DNA of 5,336 nt. Origin: Acidobacteriota bacterium (GTDB lineage Bacteria; Acidobacteriota; Vicinamibacteria; Vicinamibacterales; Vicinamibacteraceae). Every line of letters starts with the position of its first letter. Position 1 is the stretch's first letter. This document shows positions 1 through 5,336 of this stretch, piece by piece. Under the pieces are notes generated by a model that searched no databases, was not told the origin of the DNA, and saw only the letters and a list, made by a program, of their open reading frames with translations. The stretch covers positions 1-5,336 of the forward strand of contig JAEYZV010000446.1 of assembly GCA_023427865.1 (NCBI GenBank). Reading direction: 5' to 3'. The position numbers and the translations under genes are program-made.

Positions 1-81
1 GGGGGGGCCGGCCCCCCCCGGCGCCGTGATCGCCCGCCGGACGAAGGCCGTCGGCTACACCAGAGGCGTGGGCCGCGGGCC
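1..81. other. Gene-free GC-rich left edge with palindrome
   Basis: No gene can be supported here. Bases 1-18 form a perfect palindrome: seven G, then CCGG, then seven C, with one more C at 19. The stretch lies downstream of the phosphoesterase stop codon at 82-84, so on the minus strand it could fold as a hairpin after that gene. It lacks the T run of a standard intrinsic terminator. A homopolymer palindrome exactly at the left edge could also be an assembly or contig-end artefact. Open frames run through the region but show no recognisable protein. Confidence 0.4.
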
Positions 82-555
82 TCAATCGATCGGCACGATC
101 TGGACGTCGGCGGTGCCTGGCGACAAGTCGAGGAGCGCGACACTGGGAACAATGTCGAAACGCTTCGGACCGGCGGCGCCAGGATTGACGACGAGGCGCA
201 TCCCGGCGCGGTGCATCACGGCTCGGTGCGTGTGGCCGAACACGAGGATGTCCGCCTCGGGATATCGCCGCAGCAGGATGTCCGGGGACGGTCGTCCGAC
301 CTCATGGCCGTGGCTCACGTGCACTTTCCATCCCTCGAGCTCGAGCCAGCGATGCGCCTCGAGTTCCGGGGTGTGGATGTCGTCCACGTTCCCGTACACG
401 GCCTGGACGGGGGCCAGCGCCGCAAGCTCGATGAGCACGTCGCGCCCACCGACGTCTCCCGCGTGCAAGATCAGCCCAACGCCCTCCAACGCATGCAGTG
501 CGGACGCACGCACGAGCCCGTGCGTATCGGAAATCAGCCCGACCCTGATCGGCAT
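82..555 (-). CDS. YfcE/MJ0936-type metallophosphoesterase
   Basis: This is a 157-residue cytosolic calcineurin-like phosphoesterase of the small YfcE/MJ0936 family, whose members hydrolyse phosphodiester model substrates with a two-metal centre; the natural substrate is usually unknown. The metal-binding motifs appear in order and intact: SDTHG at residues 9-13 (D10, H12), HAGDVG at 31-36 (D34), GNVDD at 55-59 (N56), SHGHEVG at 81-87, GHTH at 107-110 (H108, H110), and NPGAAG at 124-129, where the family usually has NPGS. The length fits the family (about 155-185), and there is no signal peptide or membrane segment. The ATG at 555 starts just ahead of the SDTHG strand, as expected. No Shine-Dalgarno sequence precedes it, and a TACAAT box ends 9 bases upstream, which suggests a very short or absent leader. 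It is divergent from the hydrolase at 585. The family call is firm; the substrate is unknown. Confidence 0.93.
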   Translation of the reverse strand: MPIRVGLISDTHGLVRASALHALEGVGLILHAGDVGGRDVLIELAALAPVQAVYGNVDDIHTPELEAHRWLELEGWKVHVSHGHEVGRPSPDILLRRYPEADILVFGHTHRAVMHRAGMRLVVNPGAAGPKRFDIVPSVALLDLSPGTADVQIVPID

Positions 556-563
556 GGGTCTTG

Positions 564-570
564 TATTGTA
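564..570. promoter_or_regulatory. Overlapping divergent -10 boxes
   Basis: The heptamer TATTGTA lies in the 29-base gap between two divergent start codons. On the minus strand it reads TACAAT, five of six matches to TATAAT, ending 9 bases before the phosphoesterase ATG. On the plus strand it reads TATTGT, four of six matches, ending 15 bases before the hydrolase ATG. No convincing -35 hexamer is visible for either direction. Near-symmetrical -10 elements are known to drive divergent transcription in bacteria. The assignment here is inferred from position and match only. Confidence 0.45.
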
Positions 571-584
571 GCGACGGGATCGTC

Positions 585-1283
585 ATGTCGTCGCCCCACA
601 TCGAACACTCCATCGTCACGCCGGTGCACGGGCGCTACCTGCTGCGCATTCCGGAGACCGGCTCGCACGGCCCGATCCGCAACGCGCCCCTCGCGGTGGG
701 GTTCCACGGATATGGAGAATCGGCGGAGGCCCACCTGGAGCGCCTCGAGGCCATCTCCGAATTCGCGCAATGGACACTGCTGAGCATCCAGGGGCTGCAC
801 AGGTTCTATGGACGCGGCCGCGAGGTCGTCGCCTCCTGGATGACATCGCAGCAGCGGGAGGAGGCGATCGACGACAACCTGCGGTATGTGCGCAGCGTCG
901 TCACCGAGGCGATTCACCGGAACGGCGAACCGCAGGCGCTCGTCTACGTCGGCTACTCGCAGGGCGTGTCGATGGCGTGGCGCGCCGCGGTGCTCGGCAC
1001 GCGCCGTGTCGACGGTCTCGCGGTGTTCGGCGGCGACGTGCCGCCGGAGCTCGGCGTGCGTCCGCTCACGCAGTGCCCGCCGGTGCTGCTCGGGCGCGGT
1101 CGCGACGACACGCACTACACGGCCGCGCAGTTCCGGGCCGATCTCGACATGCTGGCGGGCCGCTTCGTCGCCGTGGAGCCGTACGAGGTGCCGGGCGGGC
1201 ACGCCTGGACCGAGGCGGTCGGGCGTGAAGTCGGCGGCTTCGTGTCACGCCTCGTGAATCCATCGACCACCGCACAGATGTAG
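585..1283 (+). CDS. Alpha/beta-hydrolase, carboxylesterase/phospholipase-like
   Basis: This 232-residue protein looks like a cytosolic serine hydrolase of the small carboxylesterase/dienelactone-hydrolase-like group (Abhydrolase_2 type). Numbering from the ATG at 585, the oxyanion-loop motif HGYGES is at residues 41-46, the nucleophile elbow GYSQG at 123-127 (Ser125), the likely acid in GRGRDD at 170-175 (Asp174 or Asp175), and the catalytic His206 in PGGHAW. All three triad positions are therefore present in the usual order and spacing, and the length matches single-domain members (about 200-240). No signal peptide or lipobox is seen. I chose ATG 585 over the in-frame TTG at 561, because the TTG lies beside the putative -10 box; a weak GGGA sits 5 bases before 585. 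The gene is divergent from the phosphoesterase and convergent with ppc. The substrate cannot be told from sequence; a short-chain ester or lipid is most likely. Confidence 0.88.
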   Translation: MSSPHIEHSIVTPVHGRYLLRIPETGSHGPIRNAPLAVGFHGYGESAEAHLERLEAISEFAQWTLLSIQGLHRFYGRGREVVASWMTSQQREEAIDDNLRYVRSVVTEAIHRNGEPQALVYVGYSQGVSMAWRAAVLGTRRVDGLAVFGGDVPPELGVRPLTQCPPVLLGRGRDDTHYTAAQFRADLDMLAGRFVAVEPYEVPGGHAWTEAVGREVGGFVSRLVNPSTTAQM

Positions 1284-1442
1284 AAAAAGTCGGAAGTCGG
1301 AAGTCGGAAGTCAGAAGTCAGAAGAAAAGTACGAAGTGACAAGTCAGAAGGACGGCGTGGGGCCTTGCCCGTCCTCGCCTTGTGACCTTCCTCTTTCGAC
1401 TTCACTTCTGACTTCTGACTTCTGACTTCGGACTTTTCTCAG
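1284..1442. repeat. Inverted heptad-repeat element filling a convergent gap
   Basis: All 159 bases between the hydrolase stop (1281-1283) and the ppc stop (1443-1445) are repeat. The left arm has five in-phase units: AAGTCGG at 1287, 1294 and 1301, then AAGTCAG at 1308 and 1315. A five-base remnant follows, then AAGTACG, AAGTGAC and AAGTCAG at 1327, 1334 and 1341. The right arm has CTGACTT at 1408, 1415 and 1422, then CGGACTT at 1429, with decayed units at about 1398-1407. These are the same heptad on the other strand. The element does not enter either gene. Similar short AAGTC-type arrays occur between genes in some high-GC soil bacteria, to my recollection; I cannot confirm copies elsewhere in this genome. 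Confidence 0.85.
1285..1437. terminator. Likely bidirectional terminator hairpin
   Basis: Bases 1285-1318 pair with 1404-1437: 34 positions with 31 Watson-Crick pairs, two G-T wobbles (G1299 with T1423, G1306 with T1416) and one G-G mismatch (G1292 with G1430). A further four pairs (1321-1324 with 1400-1403) form past a two-base bulge. The A run at 1284-1288 and T run at 1434-1437 give each strand a T run after the stem, the usual shape of a bidirectional terminator between convergent genes. The loop holds a second stem, 1349-1355 with 1369-1375. The stem is much longer than a typical intrinsic terminator and the T runs are short, so its efficiency is uncertain. Confidence 0.6.
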
Positions 1443-3980
1443 TCATCCCGAGTTGCGCAGCCCTGCCGTGATGCCGGCGATCGTGCGGACCAGGGGACGG
1501 ACGGCGTCGGGATCTCCCGCACGATGGGCGCGCAGCAGCGCCACCTGCATGGCGTTGATCGGGTTGACGTACGGGTTGCGCAGCCGGATGGTGCGCTGCA
1601 CGACGGAATGCCGCGCCAGCAACGTGTCGGCTTCGACGATGCGCAGGACGACGTCGGTGGTGCGCGCGTGCTCGTCGGCGATGCGCGCGAAGTGCCCGGC
1701 GGGATCGGCGCTCTCGGGCACCAGGTCGAGGTAGCTGCGCGCGATGTCCAGGCTCGACTTGGCGAGCGTCATCTCGAGGTTCTCGACAATCGATCGGAAG
1801 AACGGCCAGTCGCGGTACAACCGTCGGAGCTTCGCGAGGCCGTCACTCGTCTCGATGAGCGGCGCGAGGCCGGACCCGCAGCCGTACCATGCCGGAAGCA
1901 GCGACCGGTTCTGCGTCCACGAGAACACCCACGGAATCGCCCGCAGCGACTGGAGGTACTCGGCATCGGCTGACGGCCGTCGCGCCGGACGCGAGCCGAT
2001 CTCGAGCAGCGCGAGCTCATCGACGGGCGTGAACGCGCGGAAGAACGGCACGAACGTCGGGTTCTGCCAGACGAAGCTGCGGAAGGCCTGCTCTGATATG
2101 CGCGCAGCGTCCTGCATCACCTCTCGGCCGAATGCCGGCGCGCTCGACCCGACGACGTTGGGAAACACCGACAGCAGCGTCGCCGAGAGCGCGGCCTCGA
2201 GATTGCGGTAGGCCAGGCCCGGCAGCCCGTACTTGAACGAGATCGTCTCGCCCTGTTCGGTGAGTTTCAGGCGCCCGCGCGCATGCCCACCCGGCTGCGC
2301 GAGGATGGCCGCATGAGTCGGGCCTCCGCCGCGCCCCGTACTGCCGCCGCGTCCGTGGAAGATGGTGAGCTCGACGCGATGACGCGCCGCCACGGCGGAG
2401 AGATCCTCCTGGGCGCGATAGATCTCCCACTGCGCGGCCAGGTAGCCGCCGTCCTTGGCCGAATCGGAGTAGCCGACCATCACCTCGAGGCGGCGTCTCC
2501 GGGCCTCGAGCACCGGCACGTACTGCGGGTCGGTGAGGAGCGATTCCACGATGACGCCCGCGCGCTGGAGGTCGTCGATGGACTCGAACAGGGGCACCAC
2601 CGACAGCGTGAGTCCCGCGTCGCGCGCCATCGCCGCCGCCGCGAGCACAGGCTCGGCTCCCGTCGTGCCGGAGAGGATCAGCGTGTCGCACACCGCGGGT
2701 CCGTGTTGCCGCTGCAGGTCCTTCACCACCTGCAGTGATTCGCGGACGCGGTCGGCCTGCGCGGTGAGGTCGCGCACGTGCACGCGAAGGTCGAGCTTCG
2801 CGACGTGGAAGCCGAAGAGCTCCACCTGGCGCCGCAGCGACGCGAGCCGGCCGTTGGCGATGCGCTCACCGCGATGCGCCCGCAGCGACGCGTCGATGAC
2901 CTCGAGATCGGCGACGAACTCGTGGACGTGGCCATAGCCCCCAGGCTGGTCCTCGAGCGTGGCGATCAGCCGGTGGTGCATCAGCCACAACTTGCGGCGG
3001 TACGGTTCATCGTCGGCAGAGGCGTTGATGTCGGTGGCGGATCGATCAGGGAGCCGCTGCTCGTCGGCGGCAATCGACGTGAGCAGCGCTTCGTTGACGT
3101 CGACCAGCGCGCGCGACACGCCCATCGTGCGCGCCAACTCGCGGACCTCGTCGGCGTACTTGCGCAGCACGAGTTCGCGGGCGTGATCGGCGGCGGCGCG
3201 CAAGGTGGCCGGCCCCGCGTTCGGGTTGCCGTCCTGGTCGGCACCGATCCAGCTGCCGAAGCGCAGGGGCAGCGGCGCACCCGGGATGCGCCGACGGTAG
3301 TCGCCGACCAGCGCCGGAGCCACGTCGAACAGGCTCTGCTCGAAGAACCACAGCCCGTGGCGGATCTCGTCGACGACACGCGGGCGCTTCGCGCGGGTCT
3401 CGTCGGTCTGCCACAGCGTGGTGATCTGCTCGGCAAGCGCGTCCTCGACGTCGCGTCGGCCCGGTTCGGACAGCTGCGGGTCGTCGAGGCTGTGGAGCAG
3501 CTGACTGATCTGCACCTGTGCGGTGAGCACCGTGCGCCGTGTCGCCTCGGTCGGGTGTGCCGTCAGCACGAGCTCGAGCGAGATGCGCCTGGCGGCATCA
3601 CGCAATTGCGCGTCGGTCACGCCGGCCGCCTGCAGCTGCCGGAACGCCGCATCGAGCGACTCGGACCCGACGCGGCGCTCGATGGCGTACTGTCGGCGGC
3701 GGCGGATGCGGTGGTGCTGCTCGGCGAGGTTGGCCAGTTGGAAGTACAGCGAGAAGGCGCGCACGAGGCGTCCCTGCTCGTCGACCGGCAGCGCCGTGAC
3801 GATGTCGCGCACCGCCGCGAAGTCGCCCGTGCGCGACGTCTGGCGCACGCGCTCTTCGGTGTCGTAGAGCGCCTGCCCTTCCTGCTCGAGGATCACCTGC
3901 CCGAGCAGGCGGCCGAGCAGCCGAACGTCGCGACGAAGTGGCCCCTGGGAATCTGGAACGGGTGGCGAGGCCACGGGCAT
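1443..3980 (-). CDS. ppc: Phosphoenolpyruvate carboxylase
   Basis: This 845-residue enzyme adds bicarbonate to PEP to give oxaloacetate and phosphate, the main anaplerotic entry to the TCA cycle; the family acts as a cytosolic tetramer. The signatures appear in order: VLTAHPTEATRR at 138-149 (His142, equivalent to E. coli His138), GSWIGADQDGNP at 242-253, GYSDSAKDGG at 503-512 (Lys509), FHGRGGSTGRGGGP at 541-554 (His542, mobile loop), TPVDELALLEIGSRPARR at 651-668, IPWVFSWTQNR at 682-692, and a C-terminal RNSG close to the usual RNTG. Residues matching the E. coli aspartate-inhibitor site are present: Arg550, Lys741, Arg801 and Asn843. The protein is slightly short for the family (E. coli has 883). 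Gln249 replaces the usual Arg of GGDRDGNP. An in-frame TAG at 3990-3992 means no ATG further upstream can be used. It is divergent from the peptide transporter and converges on the hydrolase. Confidence 0.98.
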   Translation of the reverse strand: MPVASPPVPDSQGPLRRDVRLLGRLLGQVILEQEGQALYDTEERVRQTSRTGDFAAVRDIVTALPVDEQGRLVRAFSLYFQLANLAEQHHRIRRRRQYAIERRVGSESLDAAFRQLQAAGVTDAQLRDAARRISLELVLTAHPTEATRRTVLTAQVQISQLLHSLDDPQLSEPGRRDVEDALAEQITTLWQTDETRAKRPRVVDEIRHGLWFFEQSLFDVAPALVGDYRRRIPGAPLPLRFGSWIGADQDGNPNAGPATLRAAADHARELVLRKYADEVRELARTMGVSRALVDVNEALLTSIAADEQRLPDRSATDINASADDEPYRRKLWLMHHRLIATLEDQPGGYGHVHEFVADLEVIDASLRAHRGERIANGRLASLRRQVELFGFHVAKLDLRVHVRDLTAQADRVRESLQVVKDLQRQHGPAVCDTLILSGTTGAEPVLAAAAMARDAGLTLSVVPLFESIDDLQRAGVIVESLLTDPQYVPVLEARRRRLEVMVGYSDSAKDGGYLAAQWEIYRAQEDLSAVAARHRVELTIFHGRGGSTGRGGGPTHAAILAQPGGHARGRLKLTEQGETISFKYGLPGLAYRNLEAALSATLLSVFPNVVGSSAPAFGREVMQDAARISEQAFRSFVWQNPTFVPFFRAFTPVDELALLEIGSRPARRPSADAEYLQSLRAIPWVFSWTQNRSLLPAWYGCGSGLAPLIETSDGLAKLRRLYRDWPFFRSIVENLEMTLAKSSLDIARSYLDLVPESADPAGHFARIADEHARTTDVVLRIVEADTLLARHSVVQRTIRLRNPYVNPINAMQVALLRAHRAGDPDAVRPLVRTIAGITAGLRNSG

Positions 3981-3986
3981 GCGCCC

Positions 3987-3992
3987 ATTCTA
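3987..3992 (-). promoter_or_regulatory. -10-like box adjoining the ppc start
   Basis: On the minus strand these bases read TAGAAT, five of six matches to TATAAT, and only six bases (GGGCGC) separate it from the ppc ATG. A promoter here would start transcription at or next to the A of the ATG, giving a leaderless mRNA. This agrees with the lack of any Shine-Dalgarno sequence before ppc. The in-frame TAG of this box also rules out a longer reading frame. No -35 hexamer is evident 16-18 bases further upstream. This is inferred from sequence alone. Confidence 0.45.
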
Positions 3993-4014
3993 GGCCGCGA
4001 TTGGCGGGCACCTG

Positions 4015-4023
4015 TGCTATTTC
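4015..4023 (+). promoter_or_regulatory. Weak candidate extended -10 for the transporter leader
   Basis: TG, one base, then TATTTC resembles an extended -10 element, but the hexamer matches TATAAT at only three positions and no well-spaced -35 is visible (TTGGCG at 4001-4006 is too close). It is the best A/T-rich candidate in the 107-base divergent gap for transcription to the right. It would put the start near 4030, just before the ATG of the small leader ORF at 4032. Confidence 0.25.
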
Positions 4024-4031
4024 TGTCGGTC

Positions 4032-4091
4032 ATGTCGCGAGACGCGCGGGTCTCCTTCGCGGACCGACTGCGACCGGGGGAGACCGCATGA
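4032..4091 (+). CDS. Possible 19-residue leader ORF upstream of the transporter
   Basis: An ATG at 4032 opens a frame of 19 codons, MSRDARVSFADRLRPGETA, whose TGA (4089-4091) overlaps the transporter ATG (4088-4090) as ATGA, the classic geometry for translational coupling by termination and restart. It lies wholly in the transporter's 5' region. Three of its four Arg codons are CGA (codons 3, 12 and 14), while the 17 Arg codons visible in the transporter include no CGA. This could mark a slow-translating regulatory leader or simply non-coding DNA. No Shine-Dalgarno sequence precedes it, so initiation would have to be leaderless or nearly so. I recognise no known leader peptide. A chance ORF in high-GC DNA remains quite possible. 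Confidence 0.35.
   Translation: MSRDARVSFADRLRPGETA
4049..4085 (+). promoter_or_regulatory. Hairpin that would mask the transporter RBS
   Basis: GGTCTCC at 4049-4055 is perfectly complementary to GGAGACC at 4079-4085, which covers the 3' part of the transporter's Shine-Dalgarno. Within the loop, TCGC (4057-4060) can pair with GCGA (4070-4073), giving 11 pairs in all. A competing stem is possible: GAGAC at 4039-4043 with GTCTC at 4050-4054, loop of six. Forming it would free the Shine-Dalgarno. The same GAGAC occurs at 4080-4084, so the two copies compete for one partner, as in attenuators. Ribosomes translating the small leader ORF would also open the masking hairpin. High GC makes chance pairing likely, so the confidence is modest. 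Confidence 0.35.
4076..4082 (+). promoter_or_regulatory. Shine-Dalgarno site of the peptide transporter
   Basis: GGGGGAG lies five bases before the ATG at 4088, with GGAG as its core. It is the only clear Shine-Dalgarno sequence before any gene in the window, and it supports 4088 as the transporter start. It also lies inside the right arm of the possible masking hairpin and inside the small leader ORF. Confidence 0.65.
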
Positions 4092-5336
4092 GCGCCGAGA
4101 CGCGTTCGACCACGAGCGATGCGCCGATTCCGGCGTATGGAGAGACGTTGGGCCATCCACGCCCGCTGTGGATGCTCTTCATGACCGAGTTCTGGGAGCG
4201 GTTCGCCTTCTACGGCATCCGCTGGGCCCTGGTCCTCTACATCGTCGCGCAGTTTCATGGCGGCAACCCGACGAGTGAGGAGCCGGCGAGTCGTACGTAC
4301 GGCGCGTACCTCGCGCTCGTATACGCCGCGGCGATCTTCGGCGGGTACGTCGCCGACAAGATCCTCGGCTACCAACGTTCGATTCTGCTGGGCGCCGTGG
4401 TCATGGCGGCAGGCCTGTTCGTCATCGCGGTGCCCGACGCGCGGCTCTTCGAACTCGGGCTGGCAACGGTGATCGTCGGCAACGGGCTGTTCAAGCCGAA
4501 CATCTCGACGATGGTGGGCAAGCTGTATGCGCCCGGCGACGAACGTCGCGACTCCGGCTTCACCATCTTCTACATGGGGATCAATGCGGGCGCGTTCCTC
4601 GCGCCGATCCTCACCGGCTGGCTCGCCGAGCAGGTATTCGGCACGGCCGCGGCGCCGGCGTACAAGTACGTCTTCATCGCGTCGGGCATCGGCATGCTCG
4701 TCAGCCTCGTGTGGTTCTGGTTCGGACGCGCACAGCTGCAAGGCATCGGCGCACCCATCGAGGGACGCGAGAGCCCGACGATCGTCGCCTATGTGGCGGC
4801 AGGCTGCGTGCTCGCGATCCCGGTCACGTGGGTCCTGCTCGCGCAACTCGGGGCCACGGCGCTTCAGTACGTGCTGACCGCCATGTTCGCCGGTCTGTGC
4901 GTGCTGTTGCTGATCGAGGGTGTCCGCAACGGTCCGGTCGCGCGCGACAAGGCGATCGCGATGCTGGTCATCTTCGCGTTCAACGTGATGTTCTGGATGT
5001 TCTTCGAGCAGGCGGGAAGCTCGTTCACGTTCCTGGCCGACAGGATCGTCGACCGCGACTTCGGCGGCTGGGTGTTCCCGGTGGCCTGGTTCCAGTCGGT
5101 CAACTCGGTCGCCATCATCACGCTGGCGCCCGTCGTCGCCTGGACGTGGGTGAAGCTGGGACGCTGGAACCCGTCGATTCCGCGCAAGTTCGGACTGGGC
5201 CTCGTCTTCAACGGCCTGGCGTTCCTGCTGCTGATGTTCGCGCTGTCGAGCCTCGTGAGCCCCGCCGGCACGATTCCGTTCTGGACGCTCTTCATGGTCT
5301 ACGTGATCCAGTCGGTGGGGGAGTTGTGCCTGTCGC
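4088..5336 (+). CDS. POT/PTR-family proton-dependent peptide transporter (3' end outside window)
   Basis: The first 416 residues of an inner-membrane MFS transporter of the proton-dependent oligopeptide (POT/PTR2) family, which imports di- and tripeptides with protons. Residues 34-38 are EFWER, the ExxER proton-coupling motif, followed by FxxYG (39-43). GNGLFKPN is at 131-138; Lys136 matches the conserved TM4 lysine. FYMGINAG is at 161-168 (second PTR2 signature). FFEQAGSS has Glu307 in TM7, and SVGELCLS has Glu412 in TM10, just before the window ends. Rough helices: 28-53, 72-92, 97-117, 121-145, 158-182, 193-214, two extra helices at about 231-249 and 252-275, then about 287-310, 323-346, 357-378 and 390 onward. 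The extra pair between TM6 and TM7 is typical of 14-helix bacterial members. Full bacterial proteins are about 450-500 residues, so most of the gene is present. It is divergent from ppc. Confidence 0.95.
   Translation, partial: MSAETRSTTSDAPIPAYGETLGHPRPLWMLFMTEFWERFAFYGIRWALVLYIVAQFHGGNPTSEEPASRTYGAYLALVYAAAIFGGYVADKILGYQRSILLGAVVMAAGLFVIAVPDARLFELGLATVIVGNGLFKPNISTMVGKLYAPGDERRDSGFTIFYMGINAGAFLAPILTGWLAEQVFGTAAAPAYKYVFIASGIGMLVSLVWFWFGRAQLQGIGAPIEGRESPTIVAYVAAGCVLAIPVTWVLLAQLGATALQYVLTAMFAGLCVLLLIEGVRNGPVARDKAIAMLVIFAFNVMFWMFFEQAGSSFTFLADRIVDRDFGGWVFPVAWFQSVNSVAIITLAPVVAWTWVKLGRWNPSIPRKFGLGLVFNGLAFLLLMFALSSLVSPAGTIPFWTLFMVYVIQSVGELCLS

Noticed and set aside
26..571. 181-codon plus-strand open frame opposite the phosphoesterase
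   Set aside because: It is antisense to a gene with complete metallophosphoesterase motifs. Its Ser/Arg/Thr-rich composition is typical of a high-GC shadow.
561..584. TTG at 561 as an upstream start for the hydrolase
   Set aside because: It would add eight residues with no family support, overlaps the -10-like box, and has no ribosome site. ATG 585 is preferred.
534..1202. 222-codon minus-strand open frame opposite the hydrolase
   Set aside because: It is antisense to a gene with a complete catalytic triad and has no recognisable domain.
1115..1405. Minus-strand ORF with a repeated TSDFRLPTSDF-like stretch
   Set aside because: It is a translation of the heptad repeat running on antisense to the hydrolase. 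Such SDF-rich predicted proteins arise from this kind of repeat and show no domain.
1284..1442. CRISPR-like array
   Set aside because: The units are only 7 bases and directly tandem, with no unique spacers between them, so this is a simple heptad repeat.
3986..3988. Minus-strand ATG just upstream of the ppc start
   Set aside because: It is out of frame with ppc (8 bases away) and so cannot be an alternative start.
2778..4031. Long plus-strand open frame (most of 437 codons) opposite ppc
   Set aside because: It is antisense to a firm ppc gene, has low-complexity Arg/Val/Gly-rich composition and no motifs. Only its last 20 codons, outside ppc, are kept as the possible leader ORF.
3893..4846. 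317-codon minus-strand open frame opposite the transporter
   Set aside because: It overlaps the 5' end of ppc and the transporter on the opposite strand, is rich in Arg/Asp/Glu/His as expected of a shadow frame, and shows no family motif.

Overview
The window is high-GC bacterial chromosomal DNA with dense, ordinary gene packing. It holds four protein genes: a YfcE-type metallophosphoesterase (complement, 82-555), a small alpha/beta-hydrolase (585-1283), phosphoenolpyruvate carboxylase (complement, 1443-3980), and the first 416 codons of a POT/PTR-family peptide transporter (4088 to the right edge). The strong third-position G/C bias and the AAGTCRG heptad repeat between genes would fit a soil-type high-GC lineage such as Acidobacteriota (Vicinamibacteria). 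That placement rests on general impression, not on a search.

Layout. Bases 1-81 hold a GC palindrome and no supportable gene. The phosphoesterase and the hydrolase are divergent, with only 29 bases between their start codons, and a nearly symmetrical TATTGTA lies in that gap. The hydrolase and ppc converge, and the 159 bases between their stop codons are filled by an inverted repeat made of heptad units. It can fold into a stem of about 34 bp with A and T runs at its ends, as expected of a bidirectional terminator. ppc and the peptide transporter are divergent across 107 bases. That gap contains a -10-like box almost touching the ppc start, a possible 19-codon leader ORF whose stop overlaps the transporter start (ATGA), and a hairpin that would mask the transporter's Shine-Dalgarno sequence.

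How the genes work together. There is no sign of a shared pathway. PEP carboxylase makes oxaloacetate from PEP and bicarbonate to refill the TCA cycle, and it keeps the residues used for aspartate feedback inhibition in the E. coli enzyme. The transporter should import di- and tripeptides with protons. The phosphoesterase and hydrolase are general enzymes with unknown substrates. I see no defence system, mobile element, CRISPR array or RNA gene. The points worth a second look are non-coding: the heptad hairpin, the transporter leader, and -10-like boxes so close to start codons that leaderless transcription is suggested.
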